From Isobaculum melis (lineage in GTDB: Bacteria; Bacillota; Bacilli; Lactobacillales; Carnobacteriaceae), in the NCBI RefSeq assembly GCF_900111355.1, contig NZ_FOHA01000006.1, forward strand, positions 1-64,000: DNA of 64,000 nucleotides. Direction: 5' to 3'. The notes under the pieces are model-generated. The model was not told the origin of the DNA. It made no database searches and saw nothing but the letters and a program-made list of their open reading frames with translations. The position numbers were made by a program, and so were the translations under genes. Shown here in pieces: positions 56,233-64,000 of the stretch; the stretch's first letter is position 1, and each line of letters begins with the position of its first letter.

Positions 56233-58329
56233 ATGTTTCATCAAAATAATAGGATAAAAAAAGGAACAATTGCAAAATTAATAGGGCTGACATTATCAAT
56301 CGGTTTCTTTTTTCAATTAAGCCATCCAACAGCATCTACAATTAAAGAGAATGGCGATTTCCGTTTAACAGCTGAAAACAAATGGGATACAGCTTCAGAA
56401 AAAAATTATGCTGCCCTAAATTGGGATAAAGTAGCCAATCTTACAACTAATGGTTATACTTTATATCAATCTAAAGATTCAGGGCTGACTTGGACGACAG
56501 TATCTATGAATTATCAAAAACAAATTAAGGTGCTAAACATCCATCCAGATGATGTGAATTTTGATAACTTAAAAAAATGGATGGAAATGGACACCCCAGC
56601 AGCAGGAATGGGCCTAATTAATGTTTCTTCAGTATCTGTTGCAGCTTTCAATGCCAACCCAAATTTATATTTAAAAAATGCGAGTGGCGCGTATCAATAT
56701 GATGTGATTATGTTTGGCTCAAAGGACTGGTATGGTTTTAAAGACTTAAGTATGACATCAGCAGCGGCTTTGCAAGGGCATGTTGATTCTGGTAGAGGCG
56801 TACTTTTTGGTCATGACACCGTTACAGGTATGTCAACGCCATCAAATCCAGGAGGTGGCTCACATCCTAATTTTAATACATTTGCCCCTCAATTAGGAAT
56901 TCAACTATCAAATAAAACTTCAGTTGGCTCAACCAAAGTTCGTGTAGATAATAATGGCTATATGATGAAATATCCGCATCAACTAGCAAACTCAGTCGAG
57001 TTGACCATCCCATTAGCACATTCTTGGGGACAAATTATTGATACTACTAGCACAACAACTAAATGGTTATCATTCATTCCTCCTTATGCATTTGGTAGTT
57101 TATCTGAAAGTGGTACATTAACCAATAATTTTTATTTAATTACAAAAGGAAACTTAGGAATGATTCAAACAGGACATTCAGGAGGCGCATCAACACCTGA
57201 TGAACGAAGAATTATTGCAAATACCTTATATAATTTAGCTCAGGTTTCTTTAGATAATTTTGCCTCTGATTATACGGTTAAAGATGAAGTTGCGCCACCT
57301 AAGCCAACTTTAACTCTAAAGACTGGTGGCACAATAGAAAATCAAATCTTTGATATTGGTGCGATTGATAAAGGCTCAATGTATCAATGGTATGTTGAAG
57401 CAGATACAAAATCAGGTAAGAAAAAATCTGATACAGTAGAAGAAGAGATTGTGAGTGGTACAAAGGGGTTTATTCATATCGTCGATAATCAGCCGAATAC
57501 CTTAGTTGCTGCAGAAAAAGATAGTTTTGGTAAAGTAACCAATCTAACCCTACAAGGAACAGATGCAACCCTATCTTTTAATGGATTAACAGATGGTGAA
57601 AAATGGTTACATATTCGTGCGGTTGACCGTGCCGATAATATTGGAGAAATACGCCATATTCAAGTCAAAGATTTTCTCGGTATTTTTAGAATTACAGAGA
57701 AATATGAAGATGAAGCAGGACAGACACTGGCACCAAGTACCTATCAGGATGTAAATAGAGGTGCAACCTATGAGAAATTAGGTCCCTTATTGCCTCATAA
57801 CTGGCTTCAAATTGGTTATCGTTTAAATCAGACAAACTTCAAGGAAACAACCGCAAAGATTACTGCTGTTGATAAGGTCAATACGGTGACCTTTATTTAC
57901 CGTAAATTACCTGCAAAAATTCATTTAAGACAAGTTATTTTAGATAAAAAGGATGACCTTGTGATCCCAACAAATGGTTATTTCCAGTTGCTTCATCATG
58001 ACACAACAATGAATCTCCAAACACAATCTGGCGCATCAACAACCGTGCCTTTTAATACAATCCAATCAGAAATGCAGGTAGGAAACTATCAATTTACGAT
58101 ACAGTCAATTGTCCCAGAGCATTATAGCTACGATGGCTATCTCATTAGTTCAGAGCAAGCAACCATTCATGATGAAAAAAATCGTATCCAAACAGGTTAT
58201 CCTCAGTTAGATTTCACTGTTGAAAAAGAATATTGGGTAAGTATTTATTTGAAACCAATCAATGCTAATGAAGTACGATCCTATAGTTGGAATTACCAAA
58301 CCAATCCATTAGGTAAATTAATTCCCTAA
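56233..58329 (+). CDS. Secreted protein with N-terminal DUF5057/GATase-like region and a MucBP-like domain
   Basis: From ATG 56233 (ACAAGGAGGGAC site) the 698-residue protein has a signal peptide (MFHQNNRIKKGTIAKLIGL, cleavage near HPTAS). Residues about 60-320 include KVLNIHPDDVNFDNLKKWME, YQYDVIMFGSKDWYGF, GRGVLFGHDTVTG and GNLGMIQTGHSGGASTPDER, resembling glutamine amidotransferase-like folds (DUF5057-type) of surface proteins. A Big-like segment follows, then a MucBP-like domain near 490-560 (FRITEKYEDEAGQTLAPSTY, TVTFIYRK). No LPxTG or membrane anchor is present at the C-terminus, which ends NPLGKLIP. It is therefore predicted to be released or loosely bound. It is a single gene between two hairpins. 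Confidence 0.7.
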   Translation: MFHQNNRIKKGTIAKLIGLTLSIGFFFQLSHPTASTIKENGDFRLTAENKWDTASEKNYAALNWDKVANLTTNGYTLYQSKDSGLTWTTVSMNYQKQIKVLNIHPDDVNFDNLKKWMEMDTPAAGMGLINVSSVSVAAFNANPNLYLKNASGAYQYDVIMFGSKDWYGFKDLSMTSAAALQGHVDSGRGVLFGHDTVTGMSTPSNPGGGSHPNFNTFAPQLGIQLSNKTSVGSTKVRVDNNGYMMKYPHQLANSVELTIPLAHSWGQIIDTTSTTTKWLSFIPPYAFGSLSESGTLTNNFYLITKGNLGMIQTGHSGGASTPDERRIIANTLYNLAQVSLDNFASDYTVKDEVAPPKPTLTLKTGGTIENQIFDIGAIDKGSMYQWYVEADTKSGKKKSDTVEEEIVSGTKGFIHIVDNQPNTLVAAEKDSFGKVTNLTLQGTDATLSFNGLTDGEKWLHIRAVDRADNIGEIRHIQVKDFLGIFRITEKYEDEAGQTLAPSTYQDVNRGATYEKLGPLLPHNWLQIGYRLNQTNFKETTAKITAVDKVNTVTFIYRKLPAKIHLRQVILDKKDDLVIPTNGYFQLLHHDTTMNLQTQSGASTTVPFNTIQSEMQVGNYQFTIQSIVPEHYSYDGYLISSEQATIHDEKNRIQTGYPQLDFTVEKEYWVSIYLKPINANEVRSYSWNYQTNPLGKLIP

Positions 58330-58333
58330 AATA

Positions 58334-58371
58334 AAAAGGCATGTCTTGAATTTTTTCAAGACATGCCTTTT
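58334..58371. terminator. Bidirectional terminator
   Basis: AAAAGGCATGTCTTGAA (58334-58350) and TTCAAGACATGCCTTTT (58355-58371) are a perfect 17-bp inverted repeat with a T-rich loop, flanked by A and T tracts. It serves the secreted protein gene and the convergent HTH gene. Confidence 0.92.
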
Positions 58372-58372
58372 A

Positions 58373-58603
58373 CTAATCTTCATCCTTAATATCAATATCC
58401 TCAGGAAGTGGTTCACTTAAATACTGCGCTAAATCCATTTTATACTGCTCAATTGCTTTTAAATACAAGTTAAATTGCTCCTTATAAATTAACAATTCCT
58501 CTCCATCAAAAACCGTTCGAATTTGCTTTTCACGAATCAATCGTTCAATATCTTCTATTGACAATTCTAAATACTCAGCTGTTTCCTCAATTGTGAGATA
58601 CAT
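58373..58603 (-). CDS. Excisionase-like HTH_17 DNA-binding protein
   Basis: The 76-residue protein starts at ATG 58603 (GGAGGGTACAAG site on the minus strand). It has YLTIEETAEYLELSIEDIER and LIREKQIRTVFDGEELLIYK, the winged-helix pattern of excisionase-family HTH_17 proteins, then an acidic tail (PLPEDIDIKDED). No integrase or phage gene is nearby, so it is more likely a chromosomal small DNA-binding protein than an excisionase. The stop codon lies right beside the shared terminator. Confidence 0.82.
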   Translation of the reverse strand: MYLTIEETAEYLELSIEDIERLIREKQIRTVFDGEELLIYKEQFNLYLKAIEQYKMDLAQYLSEPLPEDIDIKDED

Positions 58604-58770
58604 CTTGTACCCTCCATTCATCTACTACTTTATTCTACAAAATTTTGCTAAAAATAGAAAGCCTCATATACAGAAGCTTCTTCATCAGACAAAGAATTTA
58701 TTTATGCGGCAATCTTTCATTTCATGGTACAATAGAACAAGCGAAAATGATAATGAAAGGTGTGTCAGCC

Positions 58771-59505
58771 GTGATTACGAAAGTTATTGCGCATCGGGGA
58801 AGTAAAGGAACCCATCCAGAAAATACTTTAGCTGCTTTTAAAGAAGCTGTGCGAGTAAAAAGTGATGGGATTGAATTAGATGTACATTTTACAAAAGACC
58901 GTGAATTAGTTGTGATTCATGATGAAACCCTTGATCGCACAACCAATGGGACTGGGAATGTTGGGGAACAAACCCTAGAAGAAATCAAACAATATGATGC
59001 TGGAAGTTGGTTTTCTCCTGTTTATCAACAGGAGAAAATTCCTACATTAAAGGAAGTCCTATCCTTATTAGCAGGATATGAAGGACTCTTAAATATTGAA
59101 ATAAAAACAGATAAAATTGCTTATGCAGGAATTGAAGAAGCGCTGATAGGATTGATTGAACATATGCAACCAACCTGTCACATTGTCTATTCTAGCTTTA
59201 ATTTTAGCAGTTTAAAAAAAATCAAAGCATTCAATCCTAAAGCAGAGATTGCTTGTCTCTTTAAAATGAATAATAAGCAAACTAAACTATTTTCAAGAAC
59301 AACACAAGTTGCCTTTTGGCATCCATCTATTCAATGGCTTAAAACGAAGAAATGGTTGTTGCTGTTTCCCAAAAGACGCCATCTGCGCGTATGGACTGTG
59401 AATAAAGAAAAGGAGATGTTGTTTTGCTACAAGAAAAAAATCGCTGCGATTATTACAGATTATCCTGAACAAGCTTTAGCAGTAAGAAAAACTTATCAAA
59501 AATAG
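58771..59505 (+). CDS. Glycerophosphodiester phosphodiesterase
   Basis: The enzyme hydrolyses glycerophosphodiesters to glycerol 3-phosphate and an alcohol. The start at GTG 58771 (MITKVIAHRGSKGTHPENTL) follows GAAAGGTG by about 9 bases; the frame is open further upstream but lacks a site. The 244-residue GDPD (UgpQ-like) protein has HRGSKGTHPENTLAAF, IELDVHFTKDRELVVIHDE, LDRTTNGTG, LLNIEIKTD and the late VWTVNKEKEM. It has no signal peptide, so it acts in the cytoplasm. miaA follows closely. Confidence 0.92.
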   Translation: MITKVIAHRGSKGTHPENTLAAFKEAVRVKSDGIELDVHFTKDRELVVIHDETLDRTTNGTGNVGEQTLEEIKQYDAGSWFSPVYQQEKIPTLKEVLSLLAGYEGLLNIEIKTDKIAYAGIEEALIGLIEHMQPTCHIVYSSFNFSSLKKIKAFNPKAEIACLFKMNNKQTKLFSRTTQVAFWHPSIQWLKTKKWLLLFPKRRHLRVWTVNKEKEMLFCYKKKIAAIITDYPEQALAVRKTYQK

Positions 59506-59521
59506 AGAGTACGTGAAATCA

Positions 59522-60457
59522 ATGAAAAAGAAAATTATTGTGATTGTTGGACCAACTGCAGTAGGAAAAACAGCCCTTAGTATCCAACTGGCACAAAAAT
59601 TTAATGGAGAAATTATCAGTGGAGATTCAATGCAAATCTATGAGCATTTGAACATTGGAACAGCTAAAGCAACCCTTGCAGAAAGAGCAATGGCTAAACA
59701 CTATTTGGTTGATTGTATTCCAATTACCCAACCTTATACCGTTTCTGATTTTCAAAAGCAGGCCAGAGCTTCTATTGATCAAATCATTGCAGCTGGAAAA
59801 GTGCCAATCATTGTTGGTGGCACAGGTCTGTATATTGAAGCCTTGCTCTATGATTTTTCACTTGGAGGCACAAATGATAAAGATGTCGCTTATCGTCAGC
59901 AATTAGAAAAAGAGGCTGCAGAAAATGATGTGCTTTATTTATGGGAGCAATTAAAAGCAATTGATCCACTAGCTGCTGAAAAGATTCATCCGAATAACCA
60001 AAAAAGAGTGATTAGAGCGCTAGAAGTCTATCATACAACTGGACAGCCTTTTTCAGCCTATCAAACGGCAGTAGAGAAGCCAGAGCCATTATACGATGCT
60101 TATTTAATTGGCTTAGAGACAGAACGTCCAACTTTGTATGCACGTATCAATGAACGTGTTTTATTGATGATGAAACAGGGCTTATTAGAGGAGGCAAAAT
60201 GGTTATATGAACAGCAAATTCCGACTTCTCAAGCAGCCCAAGGGATTGGCTATAAAGAACTATTTTCATACATTGAAGGCACGCAGTCATTAGAAAGCTG
60301 TATTGAAAAAATTCAACAGCATTCCAGACAATATGCGAAAAGACAACTTACATGGTTTAAAAACCGGATGACGATTCCTTGGTGGGATTTAGTAATGACA
60401 GAAGAGATTTATCCAACTTTAGAACAAGAAGTTGCACAATTTTTACAAAATAAATGA
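59522..60457 (+). CDS. miaA: tRNA dimethylallyltransferase
   Basis: MiaA transfers a dimethylallyl group to A37 of tRNAs reading UNN codons, using an isoprenoid product of the pathway that includes dxr. The 311-residue protein starts at ATG 59522 or at GTG 59513 (three residues longer); ribosome-site spacing does not decide. It has the P-loop VGPTAVGKTALSIQLA, SGDSMQIYEHLNIGTAK, VGGTGLYIEALLYDF, HPNNQKRVIRALEVY, and the C-terminal SRQYAKRQLTWFKNRM. Its end overlaps the hflX start by four bases (ATGA). Confidence 0.95.
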   Translation: MKKKIIVIVGPTAVGKTALSIQLAQKFNGEIISGDSMQIYEHLNIGTAKATLAERAMAKHYLVDCIPITQPYTVSDFQKQARASIDQIIAAGKVPIIVGGTGLYIEALLYDFSLGGTNDKDVAYRQQLEKEAAENDVLYLWEQLKAIDPLAAEKIHPNNQKRVIRALEVYHTTGQPFSAYQTAVEKPEPLYDAYLIGLETERPTLYARINERVLLMMKQGLLEEAKWLYEQQIPTSQAAQGIGYKELFSYIEGTQSLESCIEKIQQHSRQYAKRQLTWFKNRMTIPWWDLVMTEEIYPTLEQEVAQFLQNK

Positions 60458-61731
60458 AGTCAAACAACGAAAGTGTGAACAAAATGGAGACAAAAACAGA
60501 AACAGAACGCGTGATTATCGTTGGTGTGCAAACAACAGAAGACCAAGCTGATTTCCATTATTCAATGGAAGAACTTGAGCAATTAACTGAAACAGCACAG
60601 GGACAAGTAGTGGCAGCAGTCACACAAAAAAGAGAACGTGTAGATGGTAAAACTTATATTGGCAAAGGCAAATTAAATGAACTGTTACATTTAGTGGAAG
60701 AACTAGCAGCTGATGTCGTGATTTTTAACTATGGATTAACTCCTAGCCAAACTAGAAACATTCAAGAAGAAATGGATGTTAAAGTCATTGACCGAACCCA
60801 GCTTATTTTAGATATTTTTGCCATGCGTGCGCAAAGCAAAGAAGGGAAGCTGCAAGTTGGTTTAGCGCAGCTTCAATATTTATTGCCAAGATTAGCAGGG
60901 CAAGGTAAGAATTTATCTAGATTAGGTGGAGGAATTGGTACCAGAGGACCTGGTGAAACCAAGCTAGAATCTGATCGCCGTCATATCCGTAACCAAATTA
61001 GAGATATCAAAAAAGAATTGGTTGAAACGCAAGCACATCGCAAACGTAGTCGAGATAAAAGAAGTCAAAGTGAAGTCGTTCAAATCGGTTTAGTTGGTTA
61101 TACAAATGCCGGAAAATCTACTCTTTTAAACCAATTAACAGATGCTGAGACTTACGAACAAAATCAATTGTTTGCTACATTAGATCCATTGACTAGAAAA
61201 ATGGTTCTACCAAACGAAATGCATGTCACATTAACAGATACAGTTGGCTTTATCCAAGATTTACCAACACAATTAGTAGATGCCTTTCACTCAACTTTAG
61301 AAGAAACGATGGAAGTGGATATGATTCTCCATGTTGTTGATGCATCAGCACCAAATATGCTACAACATGAAGCGACTGTTTTAAAATTACTGACTGAATT
61401 AAAAATGAATCAAATTCCAATTTTAACTGTTTATAATAAAAAAGATTTGATTACAGGAGCGTTTTTACCTGATTATTTCCCACATATTCTGATGTCTGCA
61501 AGAGATGACGCTGACATTGAACAGCTAAAAATAGAAATCATTAACTATTTAAAAAATATGATGGTTCCTTATCATAAAGTTGTCAAGGCAGATCAGGGCG
61601 ATTTACTGGTGAAAATCAAAAAAGAAACCTTAGTTGAACTGTTAGCATTTAATGAAGAAACCAATCAATATGAAGTTTCTGGTTATGCAATGCCACATTC
61701 AAAATGGATTGGAGCGAAAGAAGCAGAATGA
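60454..61731 (+). CDS. hflX: GTPase HflX
   Basis: HflX is a ribosome-associated GTPase that splits stalled or stressed ribosomes. The 425-residue protein has an N-terminal glycine-rich domain (GKGKLNELLHLVEELAADVV, QTRNIQEEMDVKVIDRTQLI, then LGGGIGTRGPGETKLESDRR) and the G domain with GLVGYTNAGKSTLLNQL, LFATLDPLTRK, DTVGFIQDLP and NKKDLI. It overlaps miaA by four bases and the downstream ynbB start by four bases, so the three genes form one transcript. miaA-hflX is a common pairing in bacteria. Confidence 0.95.
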   Translation: MKSNNESVNKMETKTETERVIIVGVQTTEDQADFHYSMEELEQLTETAQGQVVAAVTQKRERVDGKTYIGKGKLNELLHLVEELAADVVIFNYGLTPSQTRNIQEEMDVKVIDRTQLILDIFAMRAQSKEGKLQVGLAQLQYLLPRLAGQGKNLSRLGGGIGTRGPGETKLESDRRHIRNQIRDIKKELVETQAHRKRSRDKRSQSEVVQIGLVGYTNAGKSTLLNQLTDAETYEQNQLFATLDPLTRKMVLPNEMHVTLTDTVGFIQDLPTQLVDAFHSTLEETMEVDMILHVVDASAPNMLQHEATVLKLLTELKMNQIPILTVYNKKDLITGAFLPDYFPHILMSARDDADIEQLKIEIINYLKNMMVPYHKVVKADQGDLLVKIKKETLVELLAFNEETNQYEVSGYAMPHSKWIGAKEAE

Positions 61732-62996
61732 ACTGGAAAGCAGATTATGACCAAGAATTAAATGAAAAAATTAAACTTGTTGAAGCAAAAATTAAACCAC
61801 TACATGAAAAAATTCATGAAGTGGCCTTAGTCAATCAAAAGAAGATTTTAAATAGTTTCCGGAAGCATCAAGTATCGGATAGTCATTTTAATCCAACAAC
61901 AGGATATGGCTATGATGATTTTGGCCGCGATACCTTAGAAGCCATTTATGCAGATGTCTTTGGCGCAGAAGCAGGTCTTGTTCGCCCACAGATTATTTCT
62001 GGCACACATGCCATTTCGACTGCCTTATTTGGTGTCTTAAGACCAGGAGATGAATTGCTTTATATTACAGGAAATCCATATGATACCCTACAGGAAATTA
62101 TTGGACTGACTGGCAATGGTATCGGTTCACTCAAAGAATATCAAATAACCTATGATAAAGTAGATTTAACCGCAGAAGGCAACTTTGACTATCCAGCCAT
62201 TAAACAACAATTAACGGCTCAAACAAAAGTGGTCGGTATTCAACGTTCAAGAGGTTATTCAAGCAGACCCTCCTTGACTATTGCCCAAATTCAAGAAGCG
62301 ATTACTTTTGTTAAAAAACAATTGCCAGAAGTGATTGTCTTTGTTGATAATTGTTATGGTGAATTTGTTGAAGCACAAGAACCAACAGAAGTTGGTGCAG
62401 ATTTAATGGCAGGTTCTCTGATTAAAAATCCAGGTGGCGGCTTAGCTAAAATCGGTGGCTATATTGTTGGAAAAGAAACCCTAGTGGAAGCTTGTGGTTA
62501 CCGGTTAACTGCACCAGGAATTGGTCGTGAAGCAGGGGCATCCTTATATAGCCTACTTGAAATGTACCAAGGCTTTTTCCTAGCACCTCATGTTGTCGGA
62601 GAAGCTTTAAAAGGAGCCATTTATACAGCAGCTTTATTGGCAGAGTATCAAGTGAAAAGTGATCCAGCTTGGGATGCACCAAGAACAGACTTAATCCAAA
62701 TGATTTCATTAGGCGAGAAAGAAGCCATGATTTCTTTTGCACAAACCATTCAAAAATACTCACCAGTAAATGCCTATGTCACCCCTGTTCCAGCTTATAT
62801 GCCAGGCTATGAAGATGATGTCTTAATGGCAGCAGGAACCTTCATTCAAGGCGCAAGCTTAGAATTAACGGCAGATGGCCCGATTCGCCCACCCTATACT
62901 TTATATGTACAAGGTGGTTTGACATATGAACATGTAAAACTTGCTGTGACAGAAGCTGTCAAGGAGCTACAAGCTTTTAGAAATGAGCAAGACTAA
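61728..62996 (+). CDS. ynbB: Methionine gamma-lyase family protein (YnbB)
   Basis: The start is ATG 61728, overlapping the hflX stop (ATGA); an earlier in-frame ATG lies inside hflX. The 422-residue protein belongs to the PLP-dependent YnbB family, often annotated as aluminium resistance or Met gamma-lyase. Visible motifs are HFNPTTGYGYDDFGRDTLE, RPQIISGTHAISTALFGVLR, ITGNPYDTLQEIIG, VFVDNCYGEFVEAQEP (PLP-ring Asp) and GSLIKNPGGGLAKIGGYIVG (PLP Lys). The exact substrate is not settled for the family. A hairpin follows. Confidence 0.92.
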   Translation: MNWKADYDQELNEKIKLVEAKIKPLHEKIHEVALVNQKKILNSFRKHQVSDSHFNPTTGYGYDDFGRDTLEAIYADVFGAEAGLVRPQIISGTHAISTALFGVLRPGDELLYITGNPYDTLQEIIGLTGNGIGSLKEYQITYDKVDLTAEGNFDYPAIKQQLTAQTKVVGIQRSRGYSSRPSLTIAQIQEAITFVKKQLPEVIVFVDNCYGEFVEAQEPTEVGADLMAGSLIKNPGGGLAKIGGYIVGKETLVEACGYRLTAPGIGREAGASLYSLLEMYQGFFLAPHVVGEALKGAIYTAALLAEYQVKSDPAWDAPRTDLIQMISLGEKEAMISFAQTIQKYSPVNAYVTPVPAYMPGYEDDVLMAAGTFIQGASLELTADGPIRPPYTLYVQGGLTYEHVKLAVTEAVKELQAFRNEQD

Positions 62997-63001
62997 AAAA
63001 A

Positions 63002-63042
63002 GTCTGTTAAGGATGGATGCTTGTCCAATGTCCTTAACAGAC
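63002..63042. terminator. Hairpin after ynbB
   Basis: GTCTGTTAAGGA (63002-63013) and TCCTTAACAGAC (63031-63042) are a perfect 12-bp repeat. A T-run exists only on the minus strand, so plus-strand termination is uncertain. Confidence 0.6.
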
Positions 63043-63075
63043 AGTTAAAATGACTCAAATAATTGGAGGAAGCGC

Positions 63076-64000
63076 ATGAAAAAAAGACAGTCAAATTTAG
63101 AAGTTTTACGCATCATTAGTATGCTATTAATCATACTTCATCATTATTCAGTTCATGGAAATTGGGATTTTCAAACTGCTAATGGCTTTCAGAAAATTTT
63201 TATAGAAACAGCGGCAATTGGCGGGAAAATAGGTGTAAATGTTTTTGTACTGATTTCTGGTTATTTTCTGGTATCCTCAAAATTCAATTTAAAAAAAGTA
63301 GTGATGCTGATTAGTCAAATCTTCTTTTATTCCTGTTCAATCTTACTATTTTTTAAATTTGTGTTACATTACCCATTTAGTATCCAAGCAATAGCGACGA
63401 GTTTACTTCCTACAACATTTAATGTTTATTGGTTTGCAACAACTTATGTTGCGCTCTATTTACTTTTTCCGTATCTGAATATTTTCATTAAAAATATTTC
63501 TCAGCAAGGCTTAAAGCATCTGCTCATATTATCGTTTATTTTATTATCCTTGGTACCAGGAATGAAACATCTGGTTTCAGGTATGCTATTCTTAAATGCA
63601 ATTGTTTGGTTTATCTTCTTATACCTGATTGCTGCCTATATTAGACTTTATGGACAGACATTTCGCTGTCAAATGAAGCATTATATTTGGGGCTTATTGC
63701 TTAGCTTAGGATTTATTATTCTTTCTTTTCCTGGTATAGATTACATAAAAGCACATGTTCCACTATTGGGCTATTTAAATACGATTTATTTTACCGAAAT
63801 GAATACAGTGCCAGTTTTAATCATTTCAGTTTGTCTCTTCTTAATTTTTAACCAACTAGATTTAGGTGTGAGACCTTGGATTAATCTGATTGCGAAAACA
63901 ACATTTGGCATCTACTTAATTCATGATAACGTTTTAGTTCGTCCATTTTTATGGCAACAATTAGCTAAAAATGCGATCTTTTTGCATTCAAAATGGTTAT
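63076..64000 (+). CDS. Acyltransferase 3 family membrane protein (3' end outside window)
   Basis: The open frame from ATG 63076 (TTGGAGGAAGC site) runs to the window edge without a stop, giving 308 residues. It begins KKRQSNLEVLRIISMLLII with LHHYSVHG, then GVNVFVLISGYFLVSS, which is the N-terminal signature of acyltransferase 3 (OafA/WecH-like) proteins. Many hydrophobic segments follow (FIILLSLVPGMKH, AIVWFIFLYLIAAYI, LLLSLGFIILSF). TTFGIYLIHDN near the end is the usual C-terminal block, so only a short piece is missing. These enzymes O-acylate envelope sugars or teichoic acids; the target is unknown. Confidence 0.88.
   Translation, partial: MKKRQSNLEVLRIISMLLIILHHYSVHGNWDFQTANGFQKIFIETAAIGGKIGVNVFVLISGYFLVSSKFNLKKVVMLISQIFFYSCSILLFFKFVLHYPFSIQAIATSLLPTTFNVYWFATTYVALYLLFPYLNIFIKNISQQGLKHLLILSFILLSLVPGMKHLVSGMLFLNAIVWFIFLYLIAAYIRLYGQTFRCQMKHYIWGLLLSLGFIILSFPGIDYIKAHVPLLGYLNTIYFTEMNTVPVLIISVCLFLIFNQLDLGVRPWINLIAKTTFGIYLIHDNVLVRPFLWQQLAKNAIFLHSKWL

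Noticed and set aside
58373-58603. Excisionase of an integrated element
   Set aside because: The HTH_17 fold matches, but no integrase, att repeat or phage gene is nearby.

Overview
The window is a stretch of low-GC Firmicutes chromosome (visibly AT-rich, strong Shine-Dalgarno sites, frequent TTG/GTG starts, LPxTG sortase protein, EssC-type type VII secretion). The core gene order rpsB-tsf-pyrH-frr-uppS-cdsA-dxr-rseP-proS-polC-(insert)-rimP-nusA-rnpM-ylxQ-infB-rbfA, the heterodimeric drug exporter, the OpuA betaine transporter and the Q/N/G-rich IF2 N-terminus suggest a Lactobacillales member, probably Carnobacteriaceae (Carnobacterium-like). Presence of dxr (MEP pathway) is shared with Listeriaceae, so a relative of that family is the main alternative. 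No rRNA, tRNA, CRISPR array, transposase or prophage was recognised.

Region 1 (1-8.5 kb) is the variable end of a type VII secretion (T7SSb) locus. It opens inside essC (D2/D3 ATPases and variable C-terminus), followed by a lipoprotein, a 676-residue protein with an N-terminal GNSLG lipase motif and a long helical C-terminus (resembling the reverse-LXG lipase toxin TslA), a second lipoprotein and a small PH-like protein. Behind it lies a second, decayed module with the same layout: a 53-bp remnant of the essC 3' end, a frameshifted copy of the first lipoprotein, a short ORF remnant exactly where the toxin would sit, and an intact copy of the second lipoprotein. I read this as the scar of exchange or tandem acquisition of essC-tip/toxin/immunity modules, and it is the most interesting part of the window.

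Region 2 (8.5-11.2 kb) has small membrane proteins, a lipoprotein and a convergent PlcR/Rgg-like regulator. Region 3 (11.2-34.6 kb) is the translation, envelope and replication core: S2 and EF-Ts, a lipoprotein, UMP kinase and ribosome recycling factor, a CHY zinc protein, undecaprenyl-PP synthase, CDP-DG synthase, DXP reductoisomerase, RseP, ProRS, PolC, then a ten-repeat MucBP LPATG adhesin inserted before the rimP-nusA-infB-rbfA operon, which has a promoter followed by a leader terminator. 

Region 4 (34.6-40.3 kb) is accessory: a histidine phosphatase, an ABM monooxygenase-like protein, a leucine-rich-repeat protein between two small unknown genes, TrhO, Tag glycosylase, and small unknown proteins. 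Region 5 (40.3-64 kb) has transketolase, the OpuA osmolyte importer with an odd 550-bp upstream region, a YneF protein, an LmrCD-type ABC exporter pair, PlsC, a DUF2130 protein, a SWIM/SNF2 helicase, a secreted MucBP-containing protein, a HTH_17 protein, GlpQ, the overlapping miaA-hflX-ynbB cluster, and a truncated acyltransferase-3 membrane protein at the right edge.
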